Below, piece by piece: positions 1 to 7,954 of a stretch of DNA of 60,427 bases (position 1 is its first letter; every line of letters begins with the position of its first letter). Source of the stretch: Pedobacter soli. Its GTDB lineage: Bacteria > Bacteroidota > Bacteroidia > Sphingobacteriales > Sphingobacteriaceae. The DNA is taken from positions 10,330 to 70,756 of the forward strand of contig NZ_FMZH01000018.1 of NCBI RefSeq assembly GCF_900101435.1, in the 5' to 3' direction. The notes below the pieces were generated by a model. That model made no database searches. It saw only the letters and a list, made by a program, of their open reading frames with translations, and was not told the origin of the DNA. A program made the position numbers and the translations under genes.

Positions 1-33
1 TTACCAATTAAAATTAATAGTTTTTTCTAATAG

Positions 34-783
34 CCTCGCTGCGCTCGGTCTAGAATTATACTTTTAACTGGTCTGAATTTTGGGAAGTGCACAAATGGAG
101 GTGGCGAAACTGGACAATTTTCTCAAAATGATTTCGACTTATCAACTTATATCGATGATCAAAGTATAAAAATTAACGACATTAAAAAGTATACTGACTG
201 TTTTGCAGATGGAAAGCCGGCAAATAGTTATACTTTGACAATATATGTAGACCAACCAGTTGCCAATTTAAACTCCCAATGGGTTATCGTACCCCCTACA
301 TATCAAACAACTACACCTACACCTCAGAGAGGTATATTGATCAAGACCCAAAATACAGATTTAGATGTAGGTCATACTTTTATAGGGTTCGAAAAAAACA
401 ACTCGGACGGGAGTAATGTTCGACAAGTTTTAGGGTTTTACCCGGATCCAGATGCTAGCAGTACCGCTTCAAAAGGAAAAATCAAGGACAATAGCGGGCA
501 TGCATTCGATGTTAGCTATACAATTTCTGTGACAGCCTTACAATTTAACCAAGCCTTACAGGCAATGACAAGTGACTTTAACAGTGCTAATTATAACCTG
601 ACCTCCTATAATTGTACAGATGCAGCATTGGGCTGGATGAATGCAGCAGGGGCGAATTTAGCTAATGCCCCTAGAGGTTTGTTTAATAACACTCCTGGTG
701 ATTTAGGACAAGCACTACGAAACAAAAGTAATGCTAATAAAAATGGGGGGTATGGTATGAGTAGCAAAGGCGCATGTAACTAA
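34..783 (+). pseudogene. Orphan C-terminal toxin-like domain (papain-fold-like?), 5' end missing
   Basis: The reading frame is open from base 34, just after tandem stops (28-33), with no ATG; the first usable start is TTG at 235 (182 residues), which would cut off similar-looking sequence. The protein therefore looks like the tail of a larger protein separated from its N-terminus. Visible features are a GHTFIGF block followed by a VLGFYPD block and, about 80 residues later, YNCTDAAL. A His block and a Cys block in this layout recall circularly permuted papain-like (NlpC/P60-type) domains found at the C-terminus of Bacteroidota RHS or other polymorphic toxins. The family is inferred from motif layout only. 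It is followed 11 bp later by a small membrane protein that could be its partner. Function unknown. Confidence 0.5.
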
Positions 784-794
784 TTTTTATACCT

Positions 795-1169
795 ATGAAG
801 AATAAATTAATTATCACACTAGTACTCTTAACATTAAGTTCGTTATTTGTAGGAGTTCCGATTAAAGGATGGGTTTTTCTATATGAGTTTGAATTCAACC
901 TCTTCTACCCTAAGTTTTTGACTGGAGAGAAAATTTATTTGATACTCAAATTAATTATATTACCAGTCCATATTCTAATTATTCTGTTGCCTTTATTAAT
1001 TGGCAATAAAAATTTTAGGATTTTACTTTATCTATTACCTCCACTATTTGTTCTAGCATTTTCACTTATGTCGGGTCTTATTTTTATAATCCTAATTCCA
1101 TTTATAATTATTTGGATTATTTCCTTGGCTAGCGCACAGAATTATTTCAGAAATATGCATCAAATTTAG
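795..1169 (+). CDS. Small multi-pass membrane protein, possible immunity partner
   Basis: This 124-residue protein is almost entirely hydrophobic, with about four predicted membrane segments (residues ~5-25, 45-70, 75-95 and 95-115) and only short polar links. It starts 11 bp after the orphan toxin-like domain on the same strand, and a strong hairpin follows at 1316-1348. Small membrane proteins immediately after a toxin C-terminal domain are often immunity proteins; that role is inferred from position only. No family was recognised. Its codons are as AT-rich as the upstream gene and richer in AT than the metabolic genes further right. Confidence 0.55.
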   Translation: MKNKLIITLVLLTLSSLFVGVPIKGWVFLYEFEFNLFYPKFLTGEKIYLILKLIILPVHILIILLPLLIGNKNFRILLYLLPPLFVLAFSLMSGLIFIILIPFIIIWIISLASAQNYFRNMHQI

Positions 1170-1315
1170 GTTTATAGTGGTATGAAAAGATTTCGATGAA
1201 AATGGCTAATAAGTAGCGATATTCAAAAGAGCACTTCGAAGCAAGATTTACTGAAAGATAACCTCTTCAACCAGTCGCAAAACAAAAACATCAATAAAGA
1301 TAAAAAAAGAAATAT

Positions 1316-1348
1316 AGAACCGGAGTGCTAAATTATCCCTCCGGTTCT
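1316..1348 (+). terminator. Hairpin terminator-like structure
   Basis: AGAACCGGAG at 1316-1325 pairs perfectly with CTCCGGTTCT at 1339-1348 across a 13-nt loop. It lies in the 217-bp gap between the small membrane protein and the next secreted protein. A U-tract is weak, as is common in Bacteroidota, so this is a probable rather than certain terminator. Confidence 0.6.
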
Positions 1349-1386
1349 ATCGGTTCATATTTCACCCATTATTAAAAGCAATTTAA

Positions 1387-1860
1387 ATGAATAAAAACTT
1401 ATTTATCTTATTCGGGATCTTATTTTCGAACTTTTGTTTTGCACAAAATTTATTTAATACCGAAAAAAGTGACACTACCAATATTTACAGAAATGCGTTA
1501 GCCATTTATTGTAATGCTATCCAAAAAAATAATGGAAACAATAAAGTTATTTATGTAGAACCGAATTATCTACTAACAGACAGTTTACCAAAACAAATAA
1601 ACAATATAGAAATTCAATATCCCGACTATATCCAATTAAAAAAATTAATAAAAACTCATGGTGGGCATGTTACACTGGTTCGTATAATACCCCTAAAAGT
1701 AAGCAATAATGACTTCTCTGTTAGTTTAATACCTTTTTATACAACGTATAAGCGAAAAAGATTTGATTTAAGAAATGGTGGAGGACTTACCGTATTTTAT
1801 AAATTTGATAGCGAACAGAATGGCCTTGTTTATGCAGAGCACAAATTTGGCGGGATATAA
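1387..1860 (+). CDS. Hypothetical secreted protein
   Basis: The 157-residue protein begins with a clear signal peptide (hydrophobic residues 4-18, cleavage after CFA before QN), so it should be exported to the periplasm. The mature part is mixed alpha/beta with many Lys, Asn and Tyr and ends in FGGI. No domain was recognised. It stands alone between a hairpin at 1316-1348 and the small cytosolic gene at 1893. The ATG follows a GCAATTTAA leader without a strong Shine-Dalgarno, normal for this phylum. Confidence 0.65.
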   Translation: MNKNLFILFGILFSNFCFAQNLFNTEKSDTTNIYRNALAIYCNAIQKNNGNNKVIYVEPNYLLTDSLPKQINNIEIQYPDYIQLKKLIKTHGGHVTLVRIIPLKVSNNDFSVSLIPFYTTYKRKRFDLRNGGGLTVFYKFDSEQNGLVYAEHKFGGI

Positions 1861-1892
1861 ATACTTGATGCTTATTCCAATTAACCTGATAC

Positions 1893-2339
1893 ATGGAAAA
1901 TAACTATATCTCAAGAGATGGCTCATTTAGTTTCGCACTAGCAGATGGATGGGCAGAATACGATGACGACGATGAGGCTACGCATGCTTTCTGGCATGCA
2001 ACAGAATCGCCATGGACGGGGAATTTAAGAATTACTGCTTTCCGATGGCCTGATACTACAAACCCTGATGTAGATCGGGCAGCCGAATACATTACCAGCG
2101 AGATAGAAGAAAACGAGGGGGGTCAAAGCATCAGATTAGGCAATTACAACTGCGCACATTACCAAAAAGAATCGGTGCAAGATGGCGAGGGACATATTAC
2201 CTATTACTGGATAACGGGAAAGAATAACGATATTTTTATCTGCACCTTCACCATTGATAGCGCCCAGAAGTTTCTGCCTGTTCATGAGACTGAACTTACT
2301 GCTGTCCAAAACATGATCGCCAGTATTCAAATAATTTAA
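1893..2339 (+). CDS. DUF3805-like small protein
   Basis: A 148-residue soluble protein without signal peptide. It opens with a DGSFSFALADGWAEY segment, then an acidic run, FWHATESPWTGNLRITAFRW, and ends in a short helix. The pattern of a compact domain with W-G-N-L-R-I-T strands resembles the DUF3805 family of small Bacteroidota proteins; this assignment is by recollection of the pattern and is tentative. Its function is unknown. It starts 32 bp after the secreted protein and converges on the Crp/Fnr gene downstream (32-bp gap). Confidence 0.6.
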   Translation: MENNYISRDGSFSFALADGWAEYDDDDEATHAFWHATESPWTGNLRITAFRWPDTTNPDVDRAAEYITSEIEENEGGQSIRLGNYNCAHYQKESVQDGEGHITYYWITGKNNDIFICTFTIDSAQKFLPVHETELTAVQNMIASIQII

Positions 2340-2371
2340 AAGGTAACTCAGGAACCTTAACAGGTTAATAG

Positions 2372-2953
2372 CTACTTCTTTTTTAGTGTTTGGGTTCTGA
2401 TCCGGCTTAAAGTTTCGGGGGTCATTCCCAAAAATGATGCGATCATGGCCTGGGGAATTCGCGTGGCAAAACCCGGATATTTCTGAATAAAATTAAGGTA
2501 TTTTTCTTCTGCTGTAAGACTCAATGTAGCATTAATGCGGTTCTGGGAGGCGATAAAGCTACGCTGCAATATGGCATTTACCATTTCATTAAATGCGGGG
2601 ATTTCTGCGGTAAGCAAATCAAAGTTGGCTTTGGTAAATAACACCAGCTCGCTATCTTCTATCGCATCGATGTTGTAGCGGGATGGAGCACCAGACAGCA
2701 AACTCTCGCGGTCGCCCATCCACCAGGATTCAGTACCAAATCCAATTACATGCTCATTGCCCTTTTCATCAATAGAATAAGTGCGCAGACATCCTTTCGC
2801 AATAAAGGCATTGTATTTCCATACATCGCCTTCCTGTAACAGGTATTGCTTTTTCCGCAGCTTTTTAATTACGGCCACCGAACGGATGCGGTCTGACTCT
2901 GAAGGACTAAGTGTGGCTTGCTGCTCAATATAATGCTGAAAAACTTCGTACAT
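2372..2953 (-). CDS. Crp/Fnr-family transcriptional regulator
   Basis: Cyclic-nucleotide-binding-like regulator of the Bacteroidota type (about 193 residues). An N-terminal cNMP-like beta-roll spans roughly residues 15-120 (GDVWKYNAFIAKGCLRTY, then the GFGTESWWMGDRESLLSG block). A C-terminal winged helix-turn-helix (IPQAMIASFLGMTPETLSRIR) binds DNA. The longer frame would start at 2998, but the Met at 2953 (MYEVFQHYIEQQ) is where family members normally begin and is preferred. It is divergent from the short-chain dehydrogenase at 3127, 173 bp away, and probably controls it. Ligand unknown; the family often does not bind cAMP. Confidence 0.85.
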   Translation of the reverse strand: MYEVFQHYIEQQATLSPSESDRIRSVAVIKKLRKKQYLLQEGDVWKYNAFIAKGCLRTYSIDEKGNEHVIGFGTESWWMGDRESLLSGAPSRYNIDAIEDSELVLFTKANFDLLTAEIPAFNEMVNAILQRSFIASQNRINATLSLTAEEKYLNFIQKYPGFATRIPQAMIASFLGMTPETLSRIRTQTLKKK

Positions 2954-3126
2954 ACTGGCGTTAAAGTTACTACAAAATCCCTTTTTAACGCTAAACAATT
3001 CGAATAAGCAGCCATCCGCTTGATCTACATCAATTTCTTTCTTATTTCAAATCAATGTGCAGCTTTTAGGCATCAGCCATCTTTGTAGTGTTCAAAGCAA
3101 TCAATCACAAATTAAAAAATAAGGAA

Positions 3127-3984
3127 ATGTCAAAAACAATTTTAATCACAGGAACAAGTACAGGATTCGGCAAACTTACTGCCACCACTTTGGCCAATGC
3201 AGGCCACTCAGTTATTGCCGGCATGCGTAATGTAACCAGTGCAAATGCAGCTGCGGCAGCAGCACTTTCGGCCATAGCCAATATAGAAGTAGTAGATATT
3301 GATATTACAAGCGACAAGTCGGTAACGGAAGCCATTAACTATGTACTGAACAAGTACGGTAAAATTGATGTATTGGTCAATAATGCGGCCGTAAGCGGTT
3401 TCGGGTTACTGGAAGGTTATTCCTTAGATCAAATCCGCAAAATGTTCGAGGTGAATGTTTACGGTGTATTGCGCACCTATCAGGCGGTACTGCCTGCCAT
3501 GAGAAAAGAAAAATCAGGCCTGATTATTAACATCACCACTGGTGCAAGCGGACACACCCTACCTTTTATGATTCCCTATATCTCTTCAAAACTGGTGGTA
3601 GAGAGCATTACGGAAGGACTTCAGGATGAACTTGCAGCCTATAACATCGAAAATGTAAGCATACAACCGGGTGTGTACCCAACCGAGATGAACAATGGTA
3701 GTAAAGCAGGGGTACATGCAGATAAAGCGAATGTTATTGCCGAATACGGCGAAGAAGCTACCGATAAGTTTAACGCCCTGGGCACAGCGCTGTTTGGCAA
3801 AATGCAACAATTCGATATGAATCCACAAACCATTGCCGATGGTGTACTCGAGCTGGTTAACATGAAAAAAGGCGAACGTCCTTTGCGCTTCCCGCTTGAT
3901 GCAATTGCACAGGGAACAGATCAGGAATTTATTGATGCCCGTGCCGCCATTAAAGCCAAATGGTTAGCCGCTTACACCAATTAA
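3127..3984 (+). CDS. Short-chain dehydrogenase/reductase (SDR)
   Basis: NAD(P)-dependent oxidoreductase of the classical SDR fold, 285 residues. The cofactor motif TGTSTGFGK lies at the N-terminus, NNAA in the middle and the catalytic Ser and YISSK Tyr-Lys around residues 145-165. The start is set at ATG 3127, preceded by AAGGAA, rather than the GTG at 3088. The closest relatives by pattern are SDRs of unknown substrate that accompany Crp- or AraC-type regulators. It is followed after 24 bp by the VOC-SnoaL fusion, with which it is likely co-transcribed, and is divergent from the Crp/Fnr gene. Confidence 0.9.
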   Translation: MSKTILITGTSTGFGKLTATTLANAGHSVIAGMRNVTSANAAAAAALSAIANIEVVDIDITSDKSVTEAINYVLNKYGKIDVLVNNAAVSGFGLLEGYSLDQIRKMFEVNVYGVLRTYQAVLPAMRKEKSGLIINITTGASGHTLPFMIPYISSKLVVESITEGLQDELAAYNIENVSIQPGVYPTEMNNGSKAGVHADKANVIAEYGEEATDKFNALGTALFGKMQQFDMNPQTIADGVLELVNMKKGERPLRFPLDAIAQGTDQEFIDARAAIKAKWLAAYTN

Positions 3985-4008
3985 TACACTTAATCTTTTT
4001 GATATATC

Positions 4009-5010
4009 ATGAAACATTATAAAAAACTAGCTATTTCAACTGTACTTTCGGCTTCGATAGCTTTCTTCAATACCTTACCTGCCGCAGCGCAAAGCCCTAA
4101 ACTTTTAGGGGTAGATCATATCGGTATCAATGTGCCGGATCTTGCGCAGGCACAAAAGTTCTTTGCCGATGTACTGGGATTTAAAACCGTTACCCAAATT
4201 GGCCCCATCGCCTTAGATGCGCAATGGAAAAAGGCAAACAACATTAACCCGGCAACGGGACCTGTTACCATTAAAATGGTTTCGGGTGAAAATGGTGCCA
4301 ACATCGAGCTTTTTGCCTTCAGCCCAAACAAAGGCAACCTGAAACAGCCGGGCGGCGATGATGCCGGCGCTACGCACATTGCGTTTTACACACCTGATAT
4401 CGTCCAGTCTGTAGCTTATCTAAAAACCAGAGGCGTTCAGTTTTTAGGCGAAGTATTTACTACGCCTGCCGGAGATACCGCTGGTGAAAGCTGGATATAC
4501 TTCCTTACGCCCTGGCAATCTAAAATGGAGCTGGTATCTTATCCCAATGGAAAAGGATACGAAAAAAACAACCCTCAAATAAAGTTATGGTCGCCTAAAG
4601 ATCAGCTTATCAATACTACTAAAACAAACCACAACATGGAAAACAACAGCGCTTTATCGGTTATCGAAAAACACCTTCAGATCTGGAACGAAAAAGATCT
4701 TACTGCTAGAAACAAGATCATAACAGCGGCTTATGCCAGCAATATTGAAATGGTGGACAGGCATTTTATCGCCGCCGGAGCAGCTGAGATTAACAATTTC
4801 GTAAACGGTTTACAACAGAAAAATCCGAATGCCAGATTCACCAGTCGCAAACCTGCAGATACGCATCATGATGTTGCCCGTTTATTCTGGCAGTTTGGCG
4901 AAGCCGGAAAAGCACCTCTCACAACAGGTATGGATTTGTTTGTAATTGAAAACGGCAAAGTGCAAAAGCTTTATGTATTTGTAGATGACCAGCCTGAGCT
5001 AAAACCATAA
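4009..5010 (+). CDS. Exported VOC (glyoxalase-fold) - SnoaL-like fusion protein
   Basis: Two-domain protein of 333 residues with an N-terminal signal peptide (cleavage near AAAQS). Residues ~33-190 are a vicinal-oxygen-chelate domain (VDHIGINVPDLAQAQKFFADVLGF; later THIAFYTPDI and a conserved ELVSYP). Residues ~213-330 form an NTF2/SnoaL-like cone (VIEKHLQIWNEKD and a C-terminal VFVDDQPELKP). An internal ATG at the joint (residue 210, MENNSALSV) marks where a separate SnoaL protein would begin, so this looks like a fused gene pair. Substrate unknown. It follows the SDR by 24 bp and ends at a strong hairpin. Confidence 0.8.
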   Translation: MKHYKKLAISTVLSASIAFFNTLPAAAQSPKLLGVDHIGINVPDLAQAQKFFADVLGFKTVTQIGPIALDAQWKKANNINPATGPVTIKMVSGENGANIELFAFSPNKGNLKQPGGDDAGATHIAFYTPDIVQSVAYLKTRGVQFLGEVFTTPAGDTAGESWIYFLTPWQSKMELVSYPNGKGYEKNNPQIKLWSPKDQLINTTKTNHNMENNSALSVIEKHLQIWNEKDLTARNKIITAAYASNIEMVDRHFIAAGAAEINNFVNGLQQKNPNARFTSRKPADTHHDVARLFWQFGEAGKAPLTTGMDLFVIENGKVQKLYVFVDDQPELKP

Positions 5011-5027
5011 TGGCAAACCCATTGCAT

Positions 5028-5062
5028 AAAAACCATCCTATCCTGCGGTAGGGTGGTTTTTA
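5028..5062 (+). terminator. Rho-independent terminator
   Basis: AAAACCATCCTA, loop TCCTGCGG, then TAGGGTGGTTTTTA gives a stable stem (one mismatch) ending in a T-run. It lies 18 bp after the VOC-SnoaL gene and before the convergent AraC gene, and the A-run on the other side makes it potentially bidirectional. Confidence 0.8.
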
Positions 5063-5107
5063 CGTTATAAAGCTTTTGCTTAAAAATTATTAGGCCTAAC
5101 CTAAACC

Positions 5108-5950
5108 TTAGCCCAAACGAAACTCACCCGGCGTACACTGATACTTCTCCCGAAAGCTTTTGGTAAAATTAGCCAGATCGTTAAAACCGCAGCTAAAAGC
5201 AATGTCTTTAATCCTTTCGGTTGAAAGGAGCAGCAGTTCGGCAGCTTTTTCGAGTCTTTTGGTTTTGATATAATTGGCAGGCGTATCGTTATAATGCCTG
5301 GCAAACTCGCGTTTAAAAGAAGAAACACTCAAATTATTCAACCGGGCAAGGGCATCGATACTGAGCTGGGCAAACAGGTTAGCTTCAATAATTTGTTTAA
5401 AGGTGTACGTGGTGGGCGAAAAGAGCTGCGTAAATATGGTTTGTACGGCCCTGGCATTAGGGGTTTGGGCCAGGAGCAGGATAATTTCTTTGAGCTTTAA
5501 AACCAGTATATCATCGTTAACCAATGCCGGATGCTGAAAGTAAAACAACAACCCCTCAATGTACTTTTCGATTAAGAAATTGTTGTTTAACACCTCTACG
5601 CTCTTGTTCGAAACCATGCGTTCGGAAGCTTGTAAAATAAACGGCATCTCGCGGTCGTAAACCCGTTTTAAAATATCGGGGTGGAAATTAACGATCATTA
5701 TTTCGTTAACGCTACCGGCATTGAGGTTACTGATAGTTTTGCTGGCCTGGACACAATTTAAAAACAAAGCATGTTTATGCGGTATGTTTACGCGGTCTTC
5801 ATCGCGGTGGTACTGCATTTCGCCCTGTAACATGTACAAAAAACAGGCATTATCGGTAATGGGAAAATCGAAGGTAAAGGGTGCCTTAATCGTGATGTTT
5901 TGCACCATGGATTTGCCAAACAGATCGTATTTTTTATGGTCGATAATCAT
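5108..5950 (-). CDS. AraC-family transcriptional regulator
   Basis: A 280-residue regulator. The N-terminal half is a cupin-like sensing domain (about residues 20-110, with FLYMLQGEMQYHRDEDRVNIP). The C-terminal ~100 residues are the paired helix-turn-helix of AraC/XylS (SIDALARLNNLSVSSFKREFARHYN, then IKDIAFSCGFNDLANFTKSF and the YQCTPGEFR ending). The gene converges on the SDR/VOC operon across a terminator. Such single AraC regulators often control a neighbouring dehydrogenase cluster, but the target is not evident here. Confidence 0.9.
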   Translation of the reverse strand: MIIDHKKYDLFGKSMVQNITIKAPFTFDFPITDNACFLYMLQGEMQYHRDEDRVNIPHKHALFLNCVQASKTISNLNAGSVNEIMIVNFHPDILKRVYDREMPFILQASERMVSNKSVEVLNNNFLIEKYIEGLLFYFQHPALVNDDILVLKLKEIILLLAQTPNARAVQTIFTQLFSPTTYTFKQIIEANLFAQLSIDALARLNNLSVSSFKREFARHYNDTPANYIKTKRLEKAAELLLLSTERIKDIAFSCGFNDLANFTKSFREKYQCTPGEFRLG

Positions 5951-6037
5951 ATTTAAAAACCTTCGGCTATAAAAATAGTAAAACTAATGCAGGGTTTGGT
6001 TTTTCAGGCCCGTGCACTAGTCTGTTAATTATTGTTC

Positions 6038-6526
6038 TTAATTCAATTTTGCCATCCTGCGTTGTTTAATATACTGGTAAACGGCACCAGCAATAAATGC
6101 GATAAAAAGTACGAGCAACGTTTTGGAAATCAGCGGATCGGATGGGCCTTTAGCCAGCGGATGCCCCAGCGGTACTCGGGTAAAAGTTTCGTTTACGGTG
6201 GGGATAAGCGACAGAAAGAAGCTGAAAGAGAGTAAGAAATTCTCTACATAGCGGGCCTTGATGCTGGCACTGCGCTTTACCGAAAGCCAGAAAGCCACTA
6301 CTACCAAAATAAAAATGAAAACCGAAAAAACATGCCCGGCGTTAAAGCCCCCGTGTTTGGAGATTCCCAGTGCAGTTAAAGCGGTAATGGTAGTGGTATA
6401 AAAGTATATTTTACCGCTGAGCTGCGTTAAATTAATCTTGCCAAAGCGTACAAACGAAACGATTGCTGCTACAATGGCAGCGATACCAATAATGGTATGA
6501 AAAATTCCTAATGCTGTTAGTGCCAT
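6038..6526 (-). CDS. Four-helix membrane protein (DUF2306-like)
   Basis: 162 residues with four to five membrane segments. The opening pattern, a helix followed by KINLTQLSGKIYFYTTTITALTALGI, recalls DUF2306-type small membrane proteins (helix, short loop, GKIYF, helix), but the match is weak. The C-terminus is basic (QYIKQRRMAKLN). No partner gene is adjacent: it lies between the AraC regulator and the divergent YVTN protein, separated from both by short AT-rich gaps. Function unknown. Confidence 0.65.
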   Translation of the reverse strand: MALTALGIFHTIIGIAAIVAAIVSFVRFGKINLTQLSGKIYFYTTTITALTALGISKHGGFNAGHVFSVFIFILVVVAFWLSVKRSASIKARYVENFLLSFSFFLSLIPTVNETFTRVPLGHPLAKGPSDPLISKTLLVLFIAFIAGAVYQYIKQRRMAKLN

Positions 6527-6769
6527 AGTCTTTTTTGTTAAGTGATTTGTTGCTTACAAAATTGGCTATCGTATGGCAAAGTCACTTGGCTTATTCGTTC
6601 AATTGATTGGTAATCTGGCTCAAACAACTTGCACAGTTTGCTATAAAGAATATTTATACCAAATGAGCTTGTTCATTTGCTTTTGTAAAGATGTTGAAGC
6701 AAATGCAAAAATGACATCGCTTACAGCCCTATCCGAAACCTTTTATCGTTATTAGCAGTCACTAGATTT

Positions 6770-7795
6770 ATGATGAAGTATTTAAAACCAATTATCCTCC
6801 TCCTGTTAACCCTCTCCTGTGAATATACCTTCGGACAGGCTAAAAAATATATTTTGGTATTAGCTAAGGCGGAGAAAAAGATGCTCGTTTTAGATTATAC
6901 CACTTTAAATAAAATTGCGGCGATACCCGTTGGCGATGATCCGCACGAAGTGGTTACCACACCTGATGGCGCACTGGCTTATGTATCAGTACCGGTAATG
7001 AATAATCACGGACATGAAATTGATGTGCTCGATCTTAAAACTTTACAGCCACTAAAAGTGATTGATACCCGGCCCTTTTACATTCCGCATGGTTTGGTTT
7101 ACCAGCCAGGGAAATTGTGGTTTACTGCACAGGGCTCGAAAAGTGTGGCTGTCGATAATACCACAACCGACAAAATAGAGCAGGTTTTCGGTACCGGACA
7201 GGATTTTACACATCTTTTATCTGTTTCAAAATCCGGCAAACGGTTTTATACCACCAACGTAGAATCGGGTACATTGAGCATTTATGAGCAAAAAACATTG
7301 CCACCTTACCTGCCCCCCACCGGAGTTTTACCTGCCAATGCCAAACCCAGAACAGAGTGGCGGCAAACACTAGTTCCTGTTGGAGTCGGCGCTGAAGGAT
7401 TCGACATTGATAAGGAAGAGCACGAACTTTGGACAGCCCGCCCGGATGGAAAGATAGTGGTAGTTGATTTAAACCAGCAGAAAATTAAAAAAACAATTGA
7501 TACCCATGTTACCGGATTACACCGCTTAAAAATTACACCTGACGAAAAAACGGTATGCGTGGTTAGTGTTAAAACCGGCGAACTGCTTTATTACAATAAA
7601 AAAAGTTACCAGCTGGAACAAAAAGAACATGTAGGCCAGGGTGCTGGTATTTTTATGGATGCAGCAAGCAACCGCATGTTTATTTCCTGTACGCCAAACA
7701 ACTATGTATCGGTAATTGATCTGATTAGCCGGAAAGTAATTCAAAAACTTGAGGTAGGCCGTCCGGATGGGATTACAGCAGTTGAGGTATTTTAG
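6770..7795 (+). CDS. Secreted YVTN-family beta-propeller protein
   Basis: 341 residues with a signal peptide (cleavage around TFGQ). The mature protein is built from repeated blades of about 40-45 residues typical of YVTN/cytochrome-d1-like propellers (for example KMLVLDYTTLNKIAAIPVGDDPHEVVTTPDG and YVSVIDLISRKVIQKLEVGRPDGITAVEVF). The family acts as extracytoplasmic binding or scaffold domains; no catalytic residues were recognised. Two ATG codons are adjacent at 6770/6773. It stands alone and ends in front of two hairpins. Its ligand cannot be read from sequence. Confidence 0.85.
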   Translation: MMKYLKPIILLLLTLSCEYTFGQAKKYILVLAKAEKKMLVLDYTTLNKIAAIPVGDDPHEVVTTPDGALAYVSVPVMNNHGHEIDVLDLKTLQPLKVIDTRPFYIPHGLVYQPGKLWFTAQGSKSVAVDNTTTDKIEQVFGTGQDFTHLLSVSKSGKRFYTTNVESGTLSIYEQKTLPPYLPPTGVLPANAKPRTEWRQTLVPVGVGAEGFDIDKEEHELWTARPDGKIVVVDLNQQKIKKTIDTHVTGLHRLKITPDEKTVCVVSVKTGELLYYNKKSYQLEQKEHVGQGAGIFMDAASNRMFISCTPNNYVSVIDLISRKVIQKLEVGRPDGITAVEVF

Positions 7796-7838
7796 GCAAG
7801 TTATTGGTTTTAGTTTTAGCTTTGGCTATAACTAAAAA

Positions 7839-7873
7839 AATCGTGGCTCCCAACTTAACAGGAACCACGATTA
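7839..7873. terminator. Bidirectional hairpin between convergent genes
   Basis: AATCGTGGCTCC pairs with GGAACCACGATT (one mismatch) around ACTTAACA-like loop sequence, flanked by A- and T-rich stretches. It lies between the propeller gene (+) and susD 1 (-) and can serve both. Confidence 0.7.
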
Positions 7874-7901
7874 ATTGTATCATGTAATCTGATGCTTTAA
7901 G

Positions 7902-7921
7902 ATTCCCGCCTGCGCGGGAAT
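7902..7921. repeat. ATTCCCGC palindrome
   Basis: ATTCCCGC-CTGC-GCGGGAAT is a perfect 8-bp inverted repeat inside the same convergent spacer. The shape matches REP-like short palindromes; only one copy was seen in this window. Confidence 0.6.
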
Positions 7922-7954
7922 AACGAACCGGTAAATATCAGAGCCGATAAGCTT

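Noticed and set aside
6573..6755. 60-residue plus-strand ORF before the YVTN gene
   Set aside because: No similarity, Cys-rich random-looking composition and no ribosome-binding site.
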